Assembly: GCA_031256035.1 (NCBI GenBank)
Contig: JAIRRJ010000087.1
Coordinates: 81,434-145,433 of the forward strand
Reading direction: 5' to 3'
From: Treponema sp.
GTDB taxonomy: Bacteria; Spirochaetota; Spirochaetia; Treponematales; Breznakiellaceae
DNA: 64,000 bases
Of the stretch, positions 25,467 through 34,191 are shown in pieces. A program made the position numbers and the translations under genes. Each line of letters opens with the position of its first letter. Within the stretch, counting starts at the first letter, position 1. The notes beneath the pieces are model-generated. The model saw nothing but the letters and a program-made list of their open reading frames with translations, had not been told where the DNA came from and did not search any database.

Positions 25467-26996
25467 CTACTTAATCAGGGAAATCCTGAATGATTTTTCA
25501 TTTTTGTTTCCCAGACTGTCTTTTAACCCCGAAGCGACAAGAAAATTCACAACTCCGAAATTAACCGTATTGGTGAGAACACCCGCAATTTCAATGCGTT
25601 CCATATTTTTCCAAAGCGGATGCTTTTCCCCGGCGGAAAAACCGCTTGTTTTCACCTGACGCGGTGAAAAGTTCAGCACACTATTGCTTGTTTCAATTCT
25701 GAAAAGCTCCATTACAGAAAACGCATCAATTGACGCGCCTTCCGCTGTGTCAAAGTACAGTTCAATCCATGTTTTTACACTTTCATTTGATGGATAATTA
25801 TTTCTTCCGTCTTTAATGGGGAGATATTCAAACACCGAATCTATTCCAAACCCGGCAAGTTCATAATCTGTTTCACTGCCTGGCGCCATTGGCATTCTTA
25901 TTCCAGCAAGAGCGGGCGGTTTTGATAATTTCCCGTTTGCGAATACCCGATAAACATATTCATTTTTACTTTCATTTCCTGCACTGTCCTTTATTCCTGA
26001 TTTCAGCCTGAATACAAACCTGCTCTCATATGTTGGTCTTGTTTCAAAATGAAAAAGAAATTCGTTTTTATAATCAGGTTCGGTTTCCATAACAAGATTT
26101 GGCGCGCCTTCAACGCTCAGGCAATTTTTTACTGATATGCCGTCTACCGGTTTGGAAAACACCAAAGAAAGCCTGTCATCTTTTTCCCAGTCATGCGTTT
26201 CAACTAATGTTTCCGTTCCGTAAATAAAATTACTTATGTCAAGAGCAAGAGGTTTATAACCTCCGTTTTTCATAATACGGCTGGCATTTACAAGGTACGG
26301 AGCTTCATGATCCGTACCGGTTGTAAATATGCTGATAAATTCTTTCCCCATGTTTATTCCGGTCTTGTCTGTTAAAGCGGCAGAAACGCGGATTTCGTAA
26401 CGTTTGTTTTGCAGCCAGGGTTCTGCGGGCGTGAAAATTGCAAGATTGCCGTTTTTTTCCAATTGCCAGAAACCTGTCATTGACGGAGTAAAAGAAACAT
26501 TATCGTATAACGTGTCAAGCTGCACAGGCAGCGAAAAAACAAGACGCACCTCAGTTCTGGGATCAATAACTTCGGTGTACGTTGCAGGATAACAGGAAAG
26601 CAGAACAGGGCGTGTATTACCGGGTCTGGTGGTGAATTTGCCTTCAAAAGGGGCATCCATATTAAGTCCGCCGGTATCATGAGTTTCGGCGGAGAGATTT
26701 ATCGTATAATTCGTATTTGTTTCAAGCGGAGCAAACGGAACAAAAATCATTTTTTTGTCTTCCCAGATAAAGCTGCCTTTTATCCGTCCATTGTCATCGT
26801 AGAGCGAGAAGTGACGCTCTACGCTTGATTTATCAGGCTCATGTGAAAAAACCATGGATATTATTATTTCCGATGATTGTAAATGATACCCGCTTCCCGG
26901 TGTCCATGATGAAACTTCAAATTGAGATGACCTTAATATGTCGCAGGAATTAAAATGAAATATTATGAAAGCAACTAAAATCAATTTGCGAATCAT
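25467..26996 (-). CDS. Ig-like (Big_5-type) repeat lipoprotein B
   Basis: A 509-residue lipoprotein with signal MIRKLILVAFIIFHFNSC. Repeated bacterial Ig-like modules are visible by their recurring pattern: VVFSHEPDKSSVERHFSL-like strand then ...NTNYTINLSAE and EGKFTTRPG; VRLVFSLPVQLDTLY then NKRYEIRVSAALTDKTG and SIFTTG; LSLVFSKPVDG then SRFVFRLKSGIKDSAG. These resemble Big_5/SbsA-like domains. They are followed by an alpha/beta C-terminal part (ESVKTWIELYFDTAEG). It overlaps lipoprotein A by four bases (ATGA) and probably serves as a surface or periplasmic scaffold of the RND/MFP/TolC machine. Role inferred from position only. Confidence 0.78.
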   Translation of the reverse strand: MIRKLILVAFIIFHFNSCDILRSSQFEVSSWTPGSGYHLQSSEIIISMVFSHEPDKSSVERHFSLYDDNGRIKGSFIWEDKKMIFVPFAPLETNTNYTINLSAETHDTGGLNMDAPFEGKFTTRPGNTRPVLLSCYPATYTEVIDPRTEVRLVFSLPVQLDTLYDNVSFTPSMTGFWQLEKNGNLAIFTPAEPWLQNKRYEIRVSAALTDKTGINMGKEFISIFTTGTDHEAPYLVNASRIMKNGGYKPLALDISNFIYGTETLVETHDWEKDDRLSLVFSKPVDGISVKNCLSVEGAPNLVMETEPDYKNEFLFHFETRPTYESRFVFRLKSGIKDSAGNESKNEYVYRVFANGKLSKPPALAGIRMPMAPGSETDYELAGFGIDSVFEYLPIKDGRNNYPSNESVKTWIELYFDTAEGASIDAFSVMELFRIETSNSVLNFSPRQVKTSGFSAGEKHPLWKNMERIEIAGVLTNTVNFGVVNFLVASGLKDSLGNKNEKSFRISLIK

Positions 26997-28432
26997 TTAA
27001 TTACCCTCAGAAAAAGTGTTGCATCTTCTTTCATATAAATTCCTGCACCTGAACTAATTCCGTTTTTGCCGCCTGGAATTGTCAGTTTATAAAAATGAGC
27101 CTCATCGTTGTTTTCGGCTGTCAAGCCTCCCCATGTCATAAAGAGCCTGTCATTTGAAATCCAGTGTACTGATTGAAGAGCGACAGGCGGCAGAGTTCTC
27201 GGGAAAAATGCGGCAAGCAAAACCAATAAAGCGGAATTTTTCTTTTCTTCATCGCCGAATGGCTGCGAAAAATAAATGGAAAAAGACAGTTCGCCTGTCG
27301 CAGGATCAATCGGAATAATCACTGGGTTTGCAGCGGAAAAATTTTCAACGATCGTACCATTGTCGAACCTCAGTGATAAAATGTTCAGATGTGGAATATC
27401 GGGAATAAAATTAATCCTGTAATCGGATCCAATTTTAAGTCCCTCGCTGTCTTTTGTGTCTCCTGAAACAAACAGGGTATACATTATCTCCGGTTCAGGG
27501 TCTTTGGTAAAAATATAGACAATACTTTTTTCAGTCAGGATTTCCGTTCTTCCTGAAAGAGAAGGTTCGAAGCGCAAAGAACGGAGAACATTTTCACCCA
27601 TTGCTTTGTGGAATTCAACGGCGATTCCCTGCCCCGGCCCCAAACCTGTTTCTATATTCGCGCCGGTAGGAAACCACTGGCCATCGGAAAATAAAACAGG
27701 GAAAACTTTATTCACTTTTGGCAGGATTTGATCTTTATCAGTGGTAAATTGACCTGAAAACACTTTTGGCAGCGGTACGCCATCGCGGCTTTTTGCGCTT
27801 TCTTTTAAATTCCAACGATATGCTGTCCAGGGAGATAAAGCCTTGTCGGGAATGAGTTTGAGTGTTTTATCGTCAGCTAACCATTCAAAAGATTTATTTC
27901 CAAATCCGTCAACCGTTAACCCTGTTTCAACAGATATTTTTTCCATAGGACAGGAAAAATAAAATTCCAAAATTACATTTTCTGTTCCGGCAGATGCGCC
28001 GTTGGCAGGATAGTGCCCTGTCAATAACGGCGGAGCGTTTTTATTCATCGCATAGAATGAGACAAAATGTTCAATCCGCAGTTCTCTGCCGTCAACCGAT
28101 CTTACTGTTCCAAGAAGACTCATGGTGTAACGAATTCCGGCTGTCCAGCCCGCTATCGGAACAAAATAAAGATCATTGTCTTTCCAGAATCGATCTCCGC
28201 TGATCACTCCGGCATCGGAACTTATCTGTAAAATACTTTCAGTTCCGCTTTTTTCCATTTCAGTGTCAAAACTGAGTTTCACCGGAGAATTCGGATAAGG
28301 TAATATGGAATCCGCGGTGTCAGGATAAATGATCATTCCAATCGGACGGAAATCAAAAAGACCACATGATAACTCTGTCAGCGACAGCGAAATTGCGCAT
28401 AACAAAGCAATTTTAATCCACAAGCGAAACAT
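26993..28432 (-). CDS. Ig-like (Big_5-type) repeat lipoprotein A
   Basis: A 479-residue lipoprotein with signal MFRLWIKIALLCAISLSLTELSC. It has the same repeating Ig-like plan as its downstream neighbour: SPVKLSFDTEMEKSGTESIL, VILEFYFSCPMEKISVETGL with AYRWNLKESAKSRDGVPL and FSGQFTTDK, and IAVEFHKAMGENVLRSLRF. The ATG at 28432 lies 20 bases inside the adaptor gene and has GGAGGG six bases upstream, confirming the overlap. The two proteins look like diverged paralogues. Paired Ig-like lipoproteins inside an RND operon are unusual. Confidence 0.78.
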   Translation of the reverse strand: MFRLWIKIALLCAISLSLTELSCGLFDFRPIGMIIYPDTADSILPYPNSPVKLSFDTEMEKSGTESILQISSDAGVISGDRFWKDNDLYFVPIAGWTAGIRYTMSLLGTVRSVDGRELRIEHFVSFYAMNKNAPPLLTGHYPANGASAGTENVILEFYFSCPMEKISVETGLTVDGFGNKSFEWLADDKTLKLIPDKALSPWTAYRWNLKESAKSRDGVPLPKVFSGQFTTDKDQILPKVNKVFPVLFSDGQWFPTGANIETGLGPGQGIAVEFHKAMGENVLRSLRFEPSLSGRTEILTEKSIVYIFTKDPEPEIMYTLFVSGDTKDSEGLKIGSDYRINFIPDIPHLNILSLRFDNGTIVENFSAANPVIIPIDPATGELSFSIYFSQPFGDEEKKNSALLVLLAAFFPRTLPPVALQSVHWISNDRLFMTWGGLTAENNDEAHFYKLTIPGGKNGISSGAGIYMKEDATLFLRVIK

Positions 28433-29765
28433 GGCTTCCCTCCCGCAAATTGGAATCCGGTCTCAGCACAACCATTTCTTTTATATTCAAACCGGCGGTT
28501 ATTTCACGATCTTCGCCATGAACTGCGCCCAGAACAATTTTTCGTTCGGTCAGAACGCTGCCGTTAATAATAAAAACGCTACCTTCGTTATTTTTTTGAT
28601 TGAAAATCGCAGATTCAGGAATGCAGATTATATGCTTTGGAGGGCCGATAATCACAGTAACACGCGCAAACATGCCCGGTTTTAGTTTTTCTGTGGTTTC
28701 GCCGTTTGTACTATCATGTAAGAGCACCCGTATCAGAAAACTCAAACTCTGGCTGTCCGCCTGAGGATAAACCAAATCCACAAGACCTTCGCGATATTCT
28801 CCCGTTCCGTCTATCAGCACATTTGCTTTCATTCCCTTTTCGATGCGCAAAGCATCTTTCTCGCGTACCGGGAAAAATGCGTATAACGAAGATGTGTCCA
28901 TAAGGCTGAATATTTTATCCTGAAAGCGTACCCGCTCTCCTTCTTCCAGATAACGCGCTCCCACTATGCCGGATGCGGGGCTTTTCACTGTCAACTCGGC
29001 AAATGCAATGTTAGCTGATGACAGTTCTTTTTCTGCTGCATCAAGTCTGGCGCGGGCTGCTTCCAGTTCCGCCCTGAGGCTTGAGGTCATGAGCGAAACA
29101 AGCGCATTTTGACATTCATTCTCATCCGCCGGAATTGCAATTCCCGCTTTAACAAGGTCCTGAGTACGGCAGCCGATTTTTCGAATTTCAAGTTCTCTTT
29201 TCATAAGCAGGATTTGTTCCCATTCCGTATCAATGGCAAAACGGCCTGCGAGTATGGCTTCAGTATGAATGCCGCCCGCTTCATAAAGCGTTTCCTGATG
29301 TTGATGTTTGCGTTTGTCTTCTTCCCATTTTCGCCTTGCGAGAGCCAGTTCCGCTTCGGCTTTATCAAGCGCAAGCAATTGCGCTTCTGCCTGAAATGTC
29401 CCTTCCAATAACTTTGAGCCTGCCAGATCACAGGCGGCCAAAGCCTGCGAATAATTGTTTTCCGCTCTTTCTACAGAAAGTTTTATCTGCGGATTATCAA
29501 TTAACAGCGCCACTGCTCCATGCTTTATAAAATCACCTTCACGAAAATAAAGTTTACTGATTACACCGTCATGCGGAGAGGTAATATCTACTCTGCTGAT
29601 AAATGAAAGGCTGCCAAAACCGGATACTTCATCCGGCAGTTCACGTGTAGCTGCCGCCGCCCCTCTTACGTTTTTTACATCAATGTCGCCGGCAGAAACA
29701 GGTTTCCCGCATGAAAAACAAAGTAACATTGTCATTTGAATTAATAAAATTTTTTTTATTTTCAT
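28413..29765 (-). CDS. RND periplasmic adaptor (membrane-fusion) lipoprotein
   Basis: HlyD/AcrA-type adaptor of 450 residues linking inner-membrane pump and outer-membrane channel. Signal MKIKKILLIQMTMLLCFSC gives a lipid anchor, as in AcrA. The barrel-sandwich half-motifs are ITSPHDGVISKLYFREGDF (~55-75) and LTVKSPASGIVGARYLEEGE (~255-275). Between them lies a long helical hairpin (~95-245), and a beta-barrel and membrane-proximal domain (GMKANVLIDGTGEYREG, LKPGMFARVTVIIG) complete it. It overlaps the TolC-like gene by four bases. All key parts of a tripartite pump are therefore in one transcript. Confidence 0.92.
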   Translation of the reverse strand: MKIKKILLIQMTMLLCFSCGKPVSAGDIDVKNVRGAAAATRELPDEVSGFGSLSFISRVDITSPHDGVISKLYFREGDFIKHGAVALLIDNPQIKLSVERAENNYSQALAACDLAGSKLLEGTFQAEAQLLALDKAEAELALARRKWEEDKRKHQHQETLYEAGGIHTEAILAGRFAIDTEWEQILLMKRELEIRKIGCRTQDLVKAGIAIPADENECQNALVSLMTSSLRAELEAARARLDAAEKELSSANIAFAELTVKSPASGIVGARYLEEGERVRFQDKIFSLMDTSSLYAFFPVREKDALRIEKGMKANVLIDGTGEYREGLVDLVYPQADSQSLSFLIRVLLHDSTNGETTEKLKPGMFARVTVIIGPPKHIICIPESAIFNQKNNEGSVFIINGSVLTERKIVLGAVHGEDREITAGLNIKEMVVLRPDSNLREGSHVSLVD

Positions 29766-31192
29766 AAATTATTTCCTTTTGATAATGTTTCATTGACAGA
29801 AGCTGTAAAAGCTGTCGCGGCTGCAAATGCCGTGAGTTCTCCGGGTCTAAGATCGAGAAAATATTCCAGTTCACGTTCGGCCTCCAGCAGAGCGGCTGCC
29901 GTCTGCGCCAGAGCGATCTCCCTTTGGGTTTTTTCGATATAGGTCTCCATAAGTTTCAACCTTGTGATGTGTCCAAGATTCAGCCTTAGTTCATCAAGCC
30001 GGCAGCGTTCCGCAGATAGTTCAGCAGCGCCAAGAGCCAAATTTCTCTTTTGTTCAGCAAGAGCACATTTTTCCACGGCGTTAGCCGCCATGCGACCTGT
30101 TTTTTCAAGAATAATGTTGTATTTATCCCGTTCCAGAGACAATGCAAGCATGGCTTGTTTTTTCCCGAACCCTGCCGCCGGGTTTGGTAAAGGGTTAAAA
30201 TTGTTTTGAATCATTGCACTTCTGTCATGCGGAGGTTCCCAGCCAGACTGGGCAGCAAATTGATTTTGAAACCAGGGACTTGAGAAATCGATTAGTAATC
30301 CGACTGACCAGTTGTAGCGTGTTAGCGGATATTGCTGGCCGGTAATTGCGAAATTTCCGGTAACCCTAAGACTCGGTATCCATGAATGAGACGCGTATTT
30401 CAATTCAGCCTGCTTTTTTGTTATGGAAAAACGCGTTTCTATTAATTCAGGGTTACGCTCTTTTGCAAGGTTGCCGGCAGCAGCAGCGGCAGGTAATGTA
30501 ACAGAATGGTTTATTTCAATTTTTTCCGTTAATGTGGGAAGTGTTTCAAATCCAAGAAGTTCGGCAAACTGCCGCTCCATTTCGGATAAATCCAGTTTAA
30601 GGGAGTAAATATCCAGTTTTGCGTCAGCCAGATTGATGTCCGCATCTACAAGATCGAGTTGTAATGCAAGACCAAGCTCAACTTCTTCATTCAAAATCCG
30701 CCTTTGTTCTTCCAGCGCCGTCAAAGCCGATTCTTTTATTTCCAGTATTAATCTTGACAACAACACGTTACGGTAAGCTGAAATCGCTGACTCGGCAATT
30801 TGCGAAGCCATTCTGTCCAATCCCGAAAACGAAAGATCAAGATCCATCCGTTCAAGTCTTCTGGACATTGAAGTTTTGCCGCCGTCCCAGACAAGCTGAT
30901 CCATGTTGATACCGTAATTTTTGATAAACGAATCCGCGCCAATTCCCTGTAAACGGTCGTTTTCCGAGACGCTTAAACCAAGATTCGGAAAATATGCGCG
31001 TAATCCCCACCTCCATGCTCCTTCTCTGACATTTTGCAAAGCGCGGGCATATCTCAAATCAGATGATGACGCAAGAGCAAAGTTCGCAGCTTTCGCGTAT
31101 GTCAGATAATTATTGTCATCTCCGTGAACGGCGGCGGCCGCGAGCAATAACAAAAAAAGAATAAAAAAATTCACATTTATTTTACGCATCAT
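29762..31192 (-). CDS. TolC-like outer-membrane channel protein
   Basis: Outer-membrane efflux protein of 476 residues with a Sec signal (FFILFLLLLAAAAVHGDD) and no lipobox. It has the OEP two-repeat structure: LTYAKAANFALASSSDLRYA start, long helices with ILEIKESALTALEEQRRI, the beta segment YGINMDQLVWDGG, and a second repeat ending RLKLMETYIEKTQREIALAQ. The beta-barrel segment LRVTGNFAITGQQYPLTRYN is in the second half. The ATG at 31192 is chosen over upstream options since AAAGGCAG precedes it and the signal peptide begins there; this overlaps the preceding gene by 11 bases. Confidence 0.88.
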   Translation of the reverse strand: MMRKINVNFFILFLLLLAAAAVHGDDNNYLTYAKAANFALASSSDLRYARALQNVREGAWRWGLRAYFPNLGLSVSENDRLQGIGADSFIKNYGINMDQLVWDGGKTSMSRRLERMDLDLSFSGLDRMASQIAESAISAYRNVLLSRLILEIKESALTALEEQRRILNEEVELGLALQLDLVDADINLADAKLDIYSLKLDLSEMERQFAELLGFETLPTLTEKIEINHSVTLPAAAAAGNLAKERNPELIETRFSITKKQAELKYASHSWIPSLRVTGNFAITGQQYPLTRYNWSVGLLIDFSSPWFQNQFAAQSGWEPPHDRSAMIQNNFNPLPNPAAGFGKKQAMLALSLERDKYNIILEKTGRMAANAVEKCALAEQKRNLALGAAELSAERCRLDELRLNLGHITRLKLMETYIEKTQREIALAQTAAALLEAERELEYFLDLRPGELTAFAAATAFTASVNETLSKGNNL

Positions 31193-31730
31193 TTTTCTGC
31201 CTTTCATACAGAACAAGTTCTTTTACCGCTTTCTTGATTGCTTTTGAAAGCAGTTTCCCCGTTGTTTCAGAAGATGAAAAACTCCTGTCTCCCATGGCGG
31301 TAATCCGCCCCGCAGCCACCGGCAGTTTCTGATACAATGAAGCGTCATTTTCTGCCGCATCTTCATAACCCCAAATGCGGACTTCCACGGATAAAGACCT
31401 TTTTGTCCGCCAGCCAAGACTGAATTCCCGTTCCCTCAATTGAATTGCAGCCGCATATTCCGGTCGTTCACCTGCCGAAGCAATTTTGCAGCGGTTATTC
31501 CAGAAGTAAAGCGGAACAAGCGAAGAGGCTTCCCTTTCTATTGAGTCCCAGCCGCCGTTTCGATCAATCTGCACACCTAAAAGAACAAAAGTGGTCACAT
31601 CAACTTCCGGTGTCTTTTCAGTAATGAGCCATGACTGGCTTTTTGAATAATTGACAGGTAATGCTTCACAGGAAAGAAAAAGCGCCGGAATACAAATCAT
31701 TATGATTTTTCTTGTTAACGTAATTGTCAT
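31182..31730 (-). CDS. Small lipoprotein of the RND operon
   Basis: A 182-residue lipoprotein (signal MTITLTRKIIMICIPALFLSC) with no family I recognise. The mature part begins with EALPVNYSKSQSWLITEK, and the middle has VEVRIWGYEDAAEND and ends in a basic helix (SKAIKKAVKELVLYERQK). General size and the place next to a TolC-like gene recall envelope-biogenesis lipoproteins such as the LptE or DUF799 type, but I see no diagnostic motif. Its ATG overlaps the previous stop (TAATG at 31732-31728). Confidence 0.72.
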   Translation of the reverse strand: MTITLTRKIIMICIPALFLSCEALPVNYSKSQSWLITEKTPEVDVTTFVLLGVQIDRNGGWDSIEREASSLVPLYFWNNRCKIASAGERPEYAAAIQLREREFSLGWRTKRSLSVEVRIWGYEDAAENDASLYQKLPVAAGRITAMGDRSFSSSETTGKLLSKAIKKAVKELVLYERQKNDA

Positions 31731-32377
31731 TACATTGCCTCTTTGATTCGGTTTTCAAGATTTATAATCGAACGCAAAAGGGGAGTGTCCCAGGGAAGCA
31801 TTGCTTTTGCGCGGCTCAGATCGTTCAGCGCTTCGATTCCTCTGCCGGCTACCCAGCGTATTCTTGCCCTGTCCAGCAGAACCATAGCGCTTTCGGCGGA
31901 AAGTTCCGCTGCCTTGTCCAGCAAAATCGCAGCTTCGTCGCTTTTTCCGTTTTCTTCAGCAAGCTCAGAAGCAAGCCGCAAAGCGCGAATATCCTGTGGA
32001 TTGTCAGCCAACAAGGATTCCACCGACCGTACCGCGCTGTAAAGATCACCCTTCTCGCGGAGAATCCTTGCAAGATACAATCTCGCTTCAAAAGAAGATG
32101 GCCTGTATTTCAGAGTCTGACGGCAGGATTTTTCCGCTTTTTCAAGGTCTCCTGAAAAATATTCAGCCTTTGCACGCAGCATCAGTGCGGGAGGAAATTT
32201 TTTCACTCTGTGCAGAATTTCTATTGTTTCAGCAAGTCTGCCCTGGGCGTATTCATCGCCGGCGCGGGCATAAAGGCGGATCGTCTCTTCTTGTTTATCT
32301 TTGGAGCATGAAATAAAAAACAGAATAACAAAAACAGCCGCTGCTATTATGCGCAATACAAATTTTTTGTCTCTCAT
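31730..32377 (-). CDS. TPR-repeat lipoprotein
   Basis: A 215-residue lipoprotein (signal ending FVILFFISC) made almost wholly of tetratricopeptide repeats from residue ~35 on: GDEYAQGRLAETIEILHRV, AEYFSGDLEKAEKSCRQTL, LARILREKGDLYSAVRSVE, ASELAEENGKSDEAAILLD. It is likely a periplasmic protein-interaction scaffold. It starts one base after the stop of the upstream lipoprotein and is coupled to the next by TAATG. Position suggests it helps assemble the RND/TolC machine; no direct evidence. Confidence 0.82.
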   Translation of the reverse strand: MRDKKFVLRIIAAAVFVILFFISCSKDKQEETIRLYARAGDEYAQGRLAETIEILHRVKKFPPALMLRAKAEYFSGDLEKAEKSCRQTLKYRPSSFEARLYLARILREKGDLYSAVRSVESLLADNPQDIRALRLASELAEENGKSDEAAILLDKAAELSAESAMVLLDRARIRWVAGRGIEALNDLSRAKAMLPWDTPLLRSIINLENRIKEAM

Positions 32378-32378
32378 G

Positions 32379-33389
32379 TTAACCTCTGCAAATGTAGGAT
32401 AGCCGTTCAGCCAGCCGGCCTTTGGAAACCCTTGCCTGTCCGTCGAAGTAGTCCCGGTATCCGGGAACTGAAGTCAGCGCCCTTAGCGCGCCCATAGCGT
32501 AAACCGTGTACGGGTTATCCGGCAGTGAGATAAGGGGAAGCAGGACATCAAGAAGCTGCGGATTTCCCGCGTTTACCGACTCTGAAATGATTAATTCGAT
32601 TTCTGTTTTTGTTTTTATAGAGAAACCATCTTCTCTTTTTAAGCCGTTGTAAGCTGCCAGTATGTTCCGGCATTCGGACGCAAATGGTCCCTGCGGCGCG
32701 GCGTTGATGCAGTTTTCAGCGTATTCAGCGGCGATAATGCCGGGAAAAGCCCTCGCTCCGCGATACCAGTACTCAGGAAAATTCACATAACGTGCGCGTA
32801 TGGCTTTGTAAGCCGCCGCCGCTTGTCTGTTTTCACGGTTTTTTTCCAGCGCACAGGACAAGACCATCCAGCGGCCAAAACCGTCAGGTTCTTCCAGTTC
32901 GTCAAAGAGTGCGCCAAGACCGGTGGCAGCTGCATCCCACTGTTCACGTGTAAACGCAAGAACCGCATCTGCTGCGAAAACAACCGAATCATCGTTATTT
33001 TGGGAAAGCAGATTCAAAAGACCCTGTTCAACATCGGTTTTTTGAATTAAGCCCCTGCCGTAAGCCCAGGCGAGTTCTTTATAAGCCGCCGCCACCGCTC
33101 CCGTATAATCTCCTGCTTTTTCCCGCATACCGGATTCCGCCAGAGCCATGCCTTGAAACCAGTTCCCCGCTCTTTCAAGTTCCGCAAGCTCATCCAGCGA
33201 ATTGCGAATACCGGCAGCCTCATCCACAGCCGCTCTTGAGGGCTTTGCTGCCCATGTTTTTTCCGCCGCTGAAAGTGATGTTTGTGAAAGCGCCGCTTGT
33301 AAAAGCGAATTTTCTTCCCTTCCGCAGGCCGTGAATAGCGCCGCAGCTGTTAATAACAAACAAGACAATGTTTGATAAATGATTTTCAT
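32379..33389 (-). CDS. Helical-repeat lipoprotein, first gene of the RND operon
   Basis: A 336-residue lipoprotein; signal MKIIYQTLSCLLLTAAALFTAC. The rest is Ala-rich helix in TPR-like pairs (GDYTGAVAAAYKELAWAYGR, REQWDAAATGLGALFDELEE, ENRQAAAAYKAIRARYVNFP), the sort of solenoid seen in Slt70-like U-domains, but no lytic transglycosylase catalytic domain is present. ATG 33389 is chosen because GGAG lies seven bases upstream and the signal peptide starts there; an upstream start at 33419 would add ten residues. It heads the eleven-gene block, opposite the TetR gene. Confidence 0.78.
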   Translation of the reverse strand: MKIIYQTLSCLLLTAAALFTACGREENSLLQAALSQTSLSAAEKTWAAKPSRAAVDEAAGIRNSLDELAELERAGNWFQGMALAESGMREKAGDYTGAVAAAYKELAWAYGRGLIQKTDVEQGLLNLLSQNNDDSVVFAADAVLAFTREQWDAAATGLGALFDELEEPDGFGRWMVLSCALEKNRENRQAAAAYKAIRARYVNFPEYWYRGARAFPGIIAAEYAENCINAAPQGPFASECRNILAAYNGLKREDGFSIKTKTEIELIISESVNAGNPQLLDVLLPLISLPDNPYTVYAMGALRALTSVPGYRDYFDGQARVSKGRLAERLSYICRG

Positions 33390-33410
33390 AAGCAACTCCA
33401 TGAAAAAAAT

Positions 33411-33450
33411 TGATAACATATATATGGCGCGTAGATGTGTGGCGCTTTAG
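33411..33450. promoter_or_regulatory. Possible TetR operator region upstream of the RND operon
   Basis: The 126-base divergent gap contains a perfect 10-base palindrome CATATATATG (33417-33426) and a direct repeat TGGCGC at 33425-33430 and 33440-33445. These are candidates for binding by the TetR protein encoded on the other side. No strong -35/-10 pair for the leftward operon is obvious. Confidence 0.35.
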
Positions 33451-33497
33451 TGAAGAGAGAAAATACTTATTTTTTTCTGGAATTTCTTAGCATTTTC

Positions 33498-33506
33498 TGA
33501 TAAAAT
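33498..33506 (+). promoter_or_regulatory. Extended -10 of the tetR gene
   Basis: TGA-TAAAAT (33498-33506), nine bases before the ATG at 33516; no Shine-Dalgarno. The predicted leader is only about two bases. Confidence 0.45.
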
Positions 33507-33515
33507 ACAGAAACA

Positions 33516-34184
33516 ATGGGAATATCGGAACGCAGAGAGAGAGAAAAACTTGAACGCCGCAAGACGATCCTTGCCTGTGCAAAGGAGCTGATCCTTTCGC
33601 AGGGGGTAGAACACATAAATATGGAGGAAATTGCCCGTAAGGCGGAATTATCCAAAGCTACGGTTTATTTGTATTTTTCCAGCAAGGAAATCTTATTAAA
33701 CGAAATTTGTGAAGACGCAGCCAGGAATTTTTTGTATCATGTTAAGCCTTTTCTGGATACCGGTCTTACCGGCATGGCAGCCCTTAAATGTTTTTGGGGC
33801 GGTTTTTTGGAACTGTTCGGCAACTCCGATGAAATGATAATAATCTTTAAGGTGCGCAATTACTTAAATTCAAGTTTACCGGTTTTTTTGCTGAAAGAAC
33901 AAAGCAAGTCTCAGCATGTAGATGAAATTCTGGTAGCGATGGGAAAATTAATCGATCAGTGTAAAGCTGAAGGATTTTTTGATCCCAATCTGGATTCTGT
34001 TACGGCAACACGGCTTCTTCTCTCAGTGTTTTCCATTACTGTTGAAAAAGCCGCCTGTATACCGCTGGAAGCAAGAAAATCTCCGGCTTTTATCGAGGAA
34101 ATGACGAACACCTTTCAAATCATCATCCGCGGTTTTGCCGGAGACGGCGTTGACCGTTCATACCTCAATATTGCCGGCGTCTGA
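33516..34184 (+). CDS. TetR-family transcriptional regulator
   Basis: A 222-residue TetR/AcrR-type repressor. The N-terminal HTH spans residues ~15-60: RRKTILACAKELILSQGVEH, MEEIARKAELSKATVYLYF and SSKEILLNEIC. The C-terminal domain is a ligand-binding helical domain of unknown ligand. TetR repressors commonly sit divergently next to the RND pumps they control, as AcrR does, so the eleven-gene operon starting at 33389 is the likely target. The FliL-like gene begins eight bases after its stop. Confidence 0.9.
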   Translation: MGISERREREKLERRKTILACAKELILSQGVEHINMEEIARKAELSKATVYLYFSSKEILLNEICEDAARNFLYHVKPFLDTGLTGMAALKCFWGGFLELFGNSDEMIIIFKVRNYLNSSLPVFLLKEQSKSQHVDEILVAMGKLIDQCKAEGFFDPNLDSVTATRLLLSVFSITVEKAACIPLEARKSPAFIEEMTNTFQIIIRGFAGDGVDRSYLNIAGV

Positions 34185-34191
34185 GGAAATC

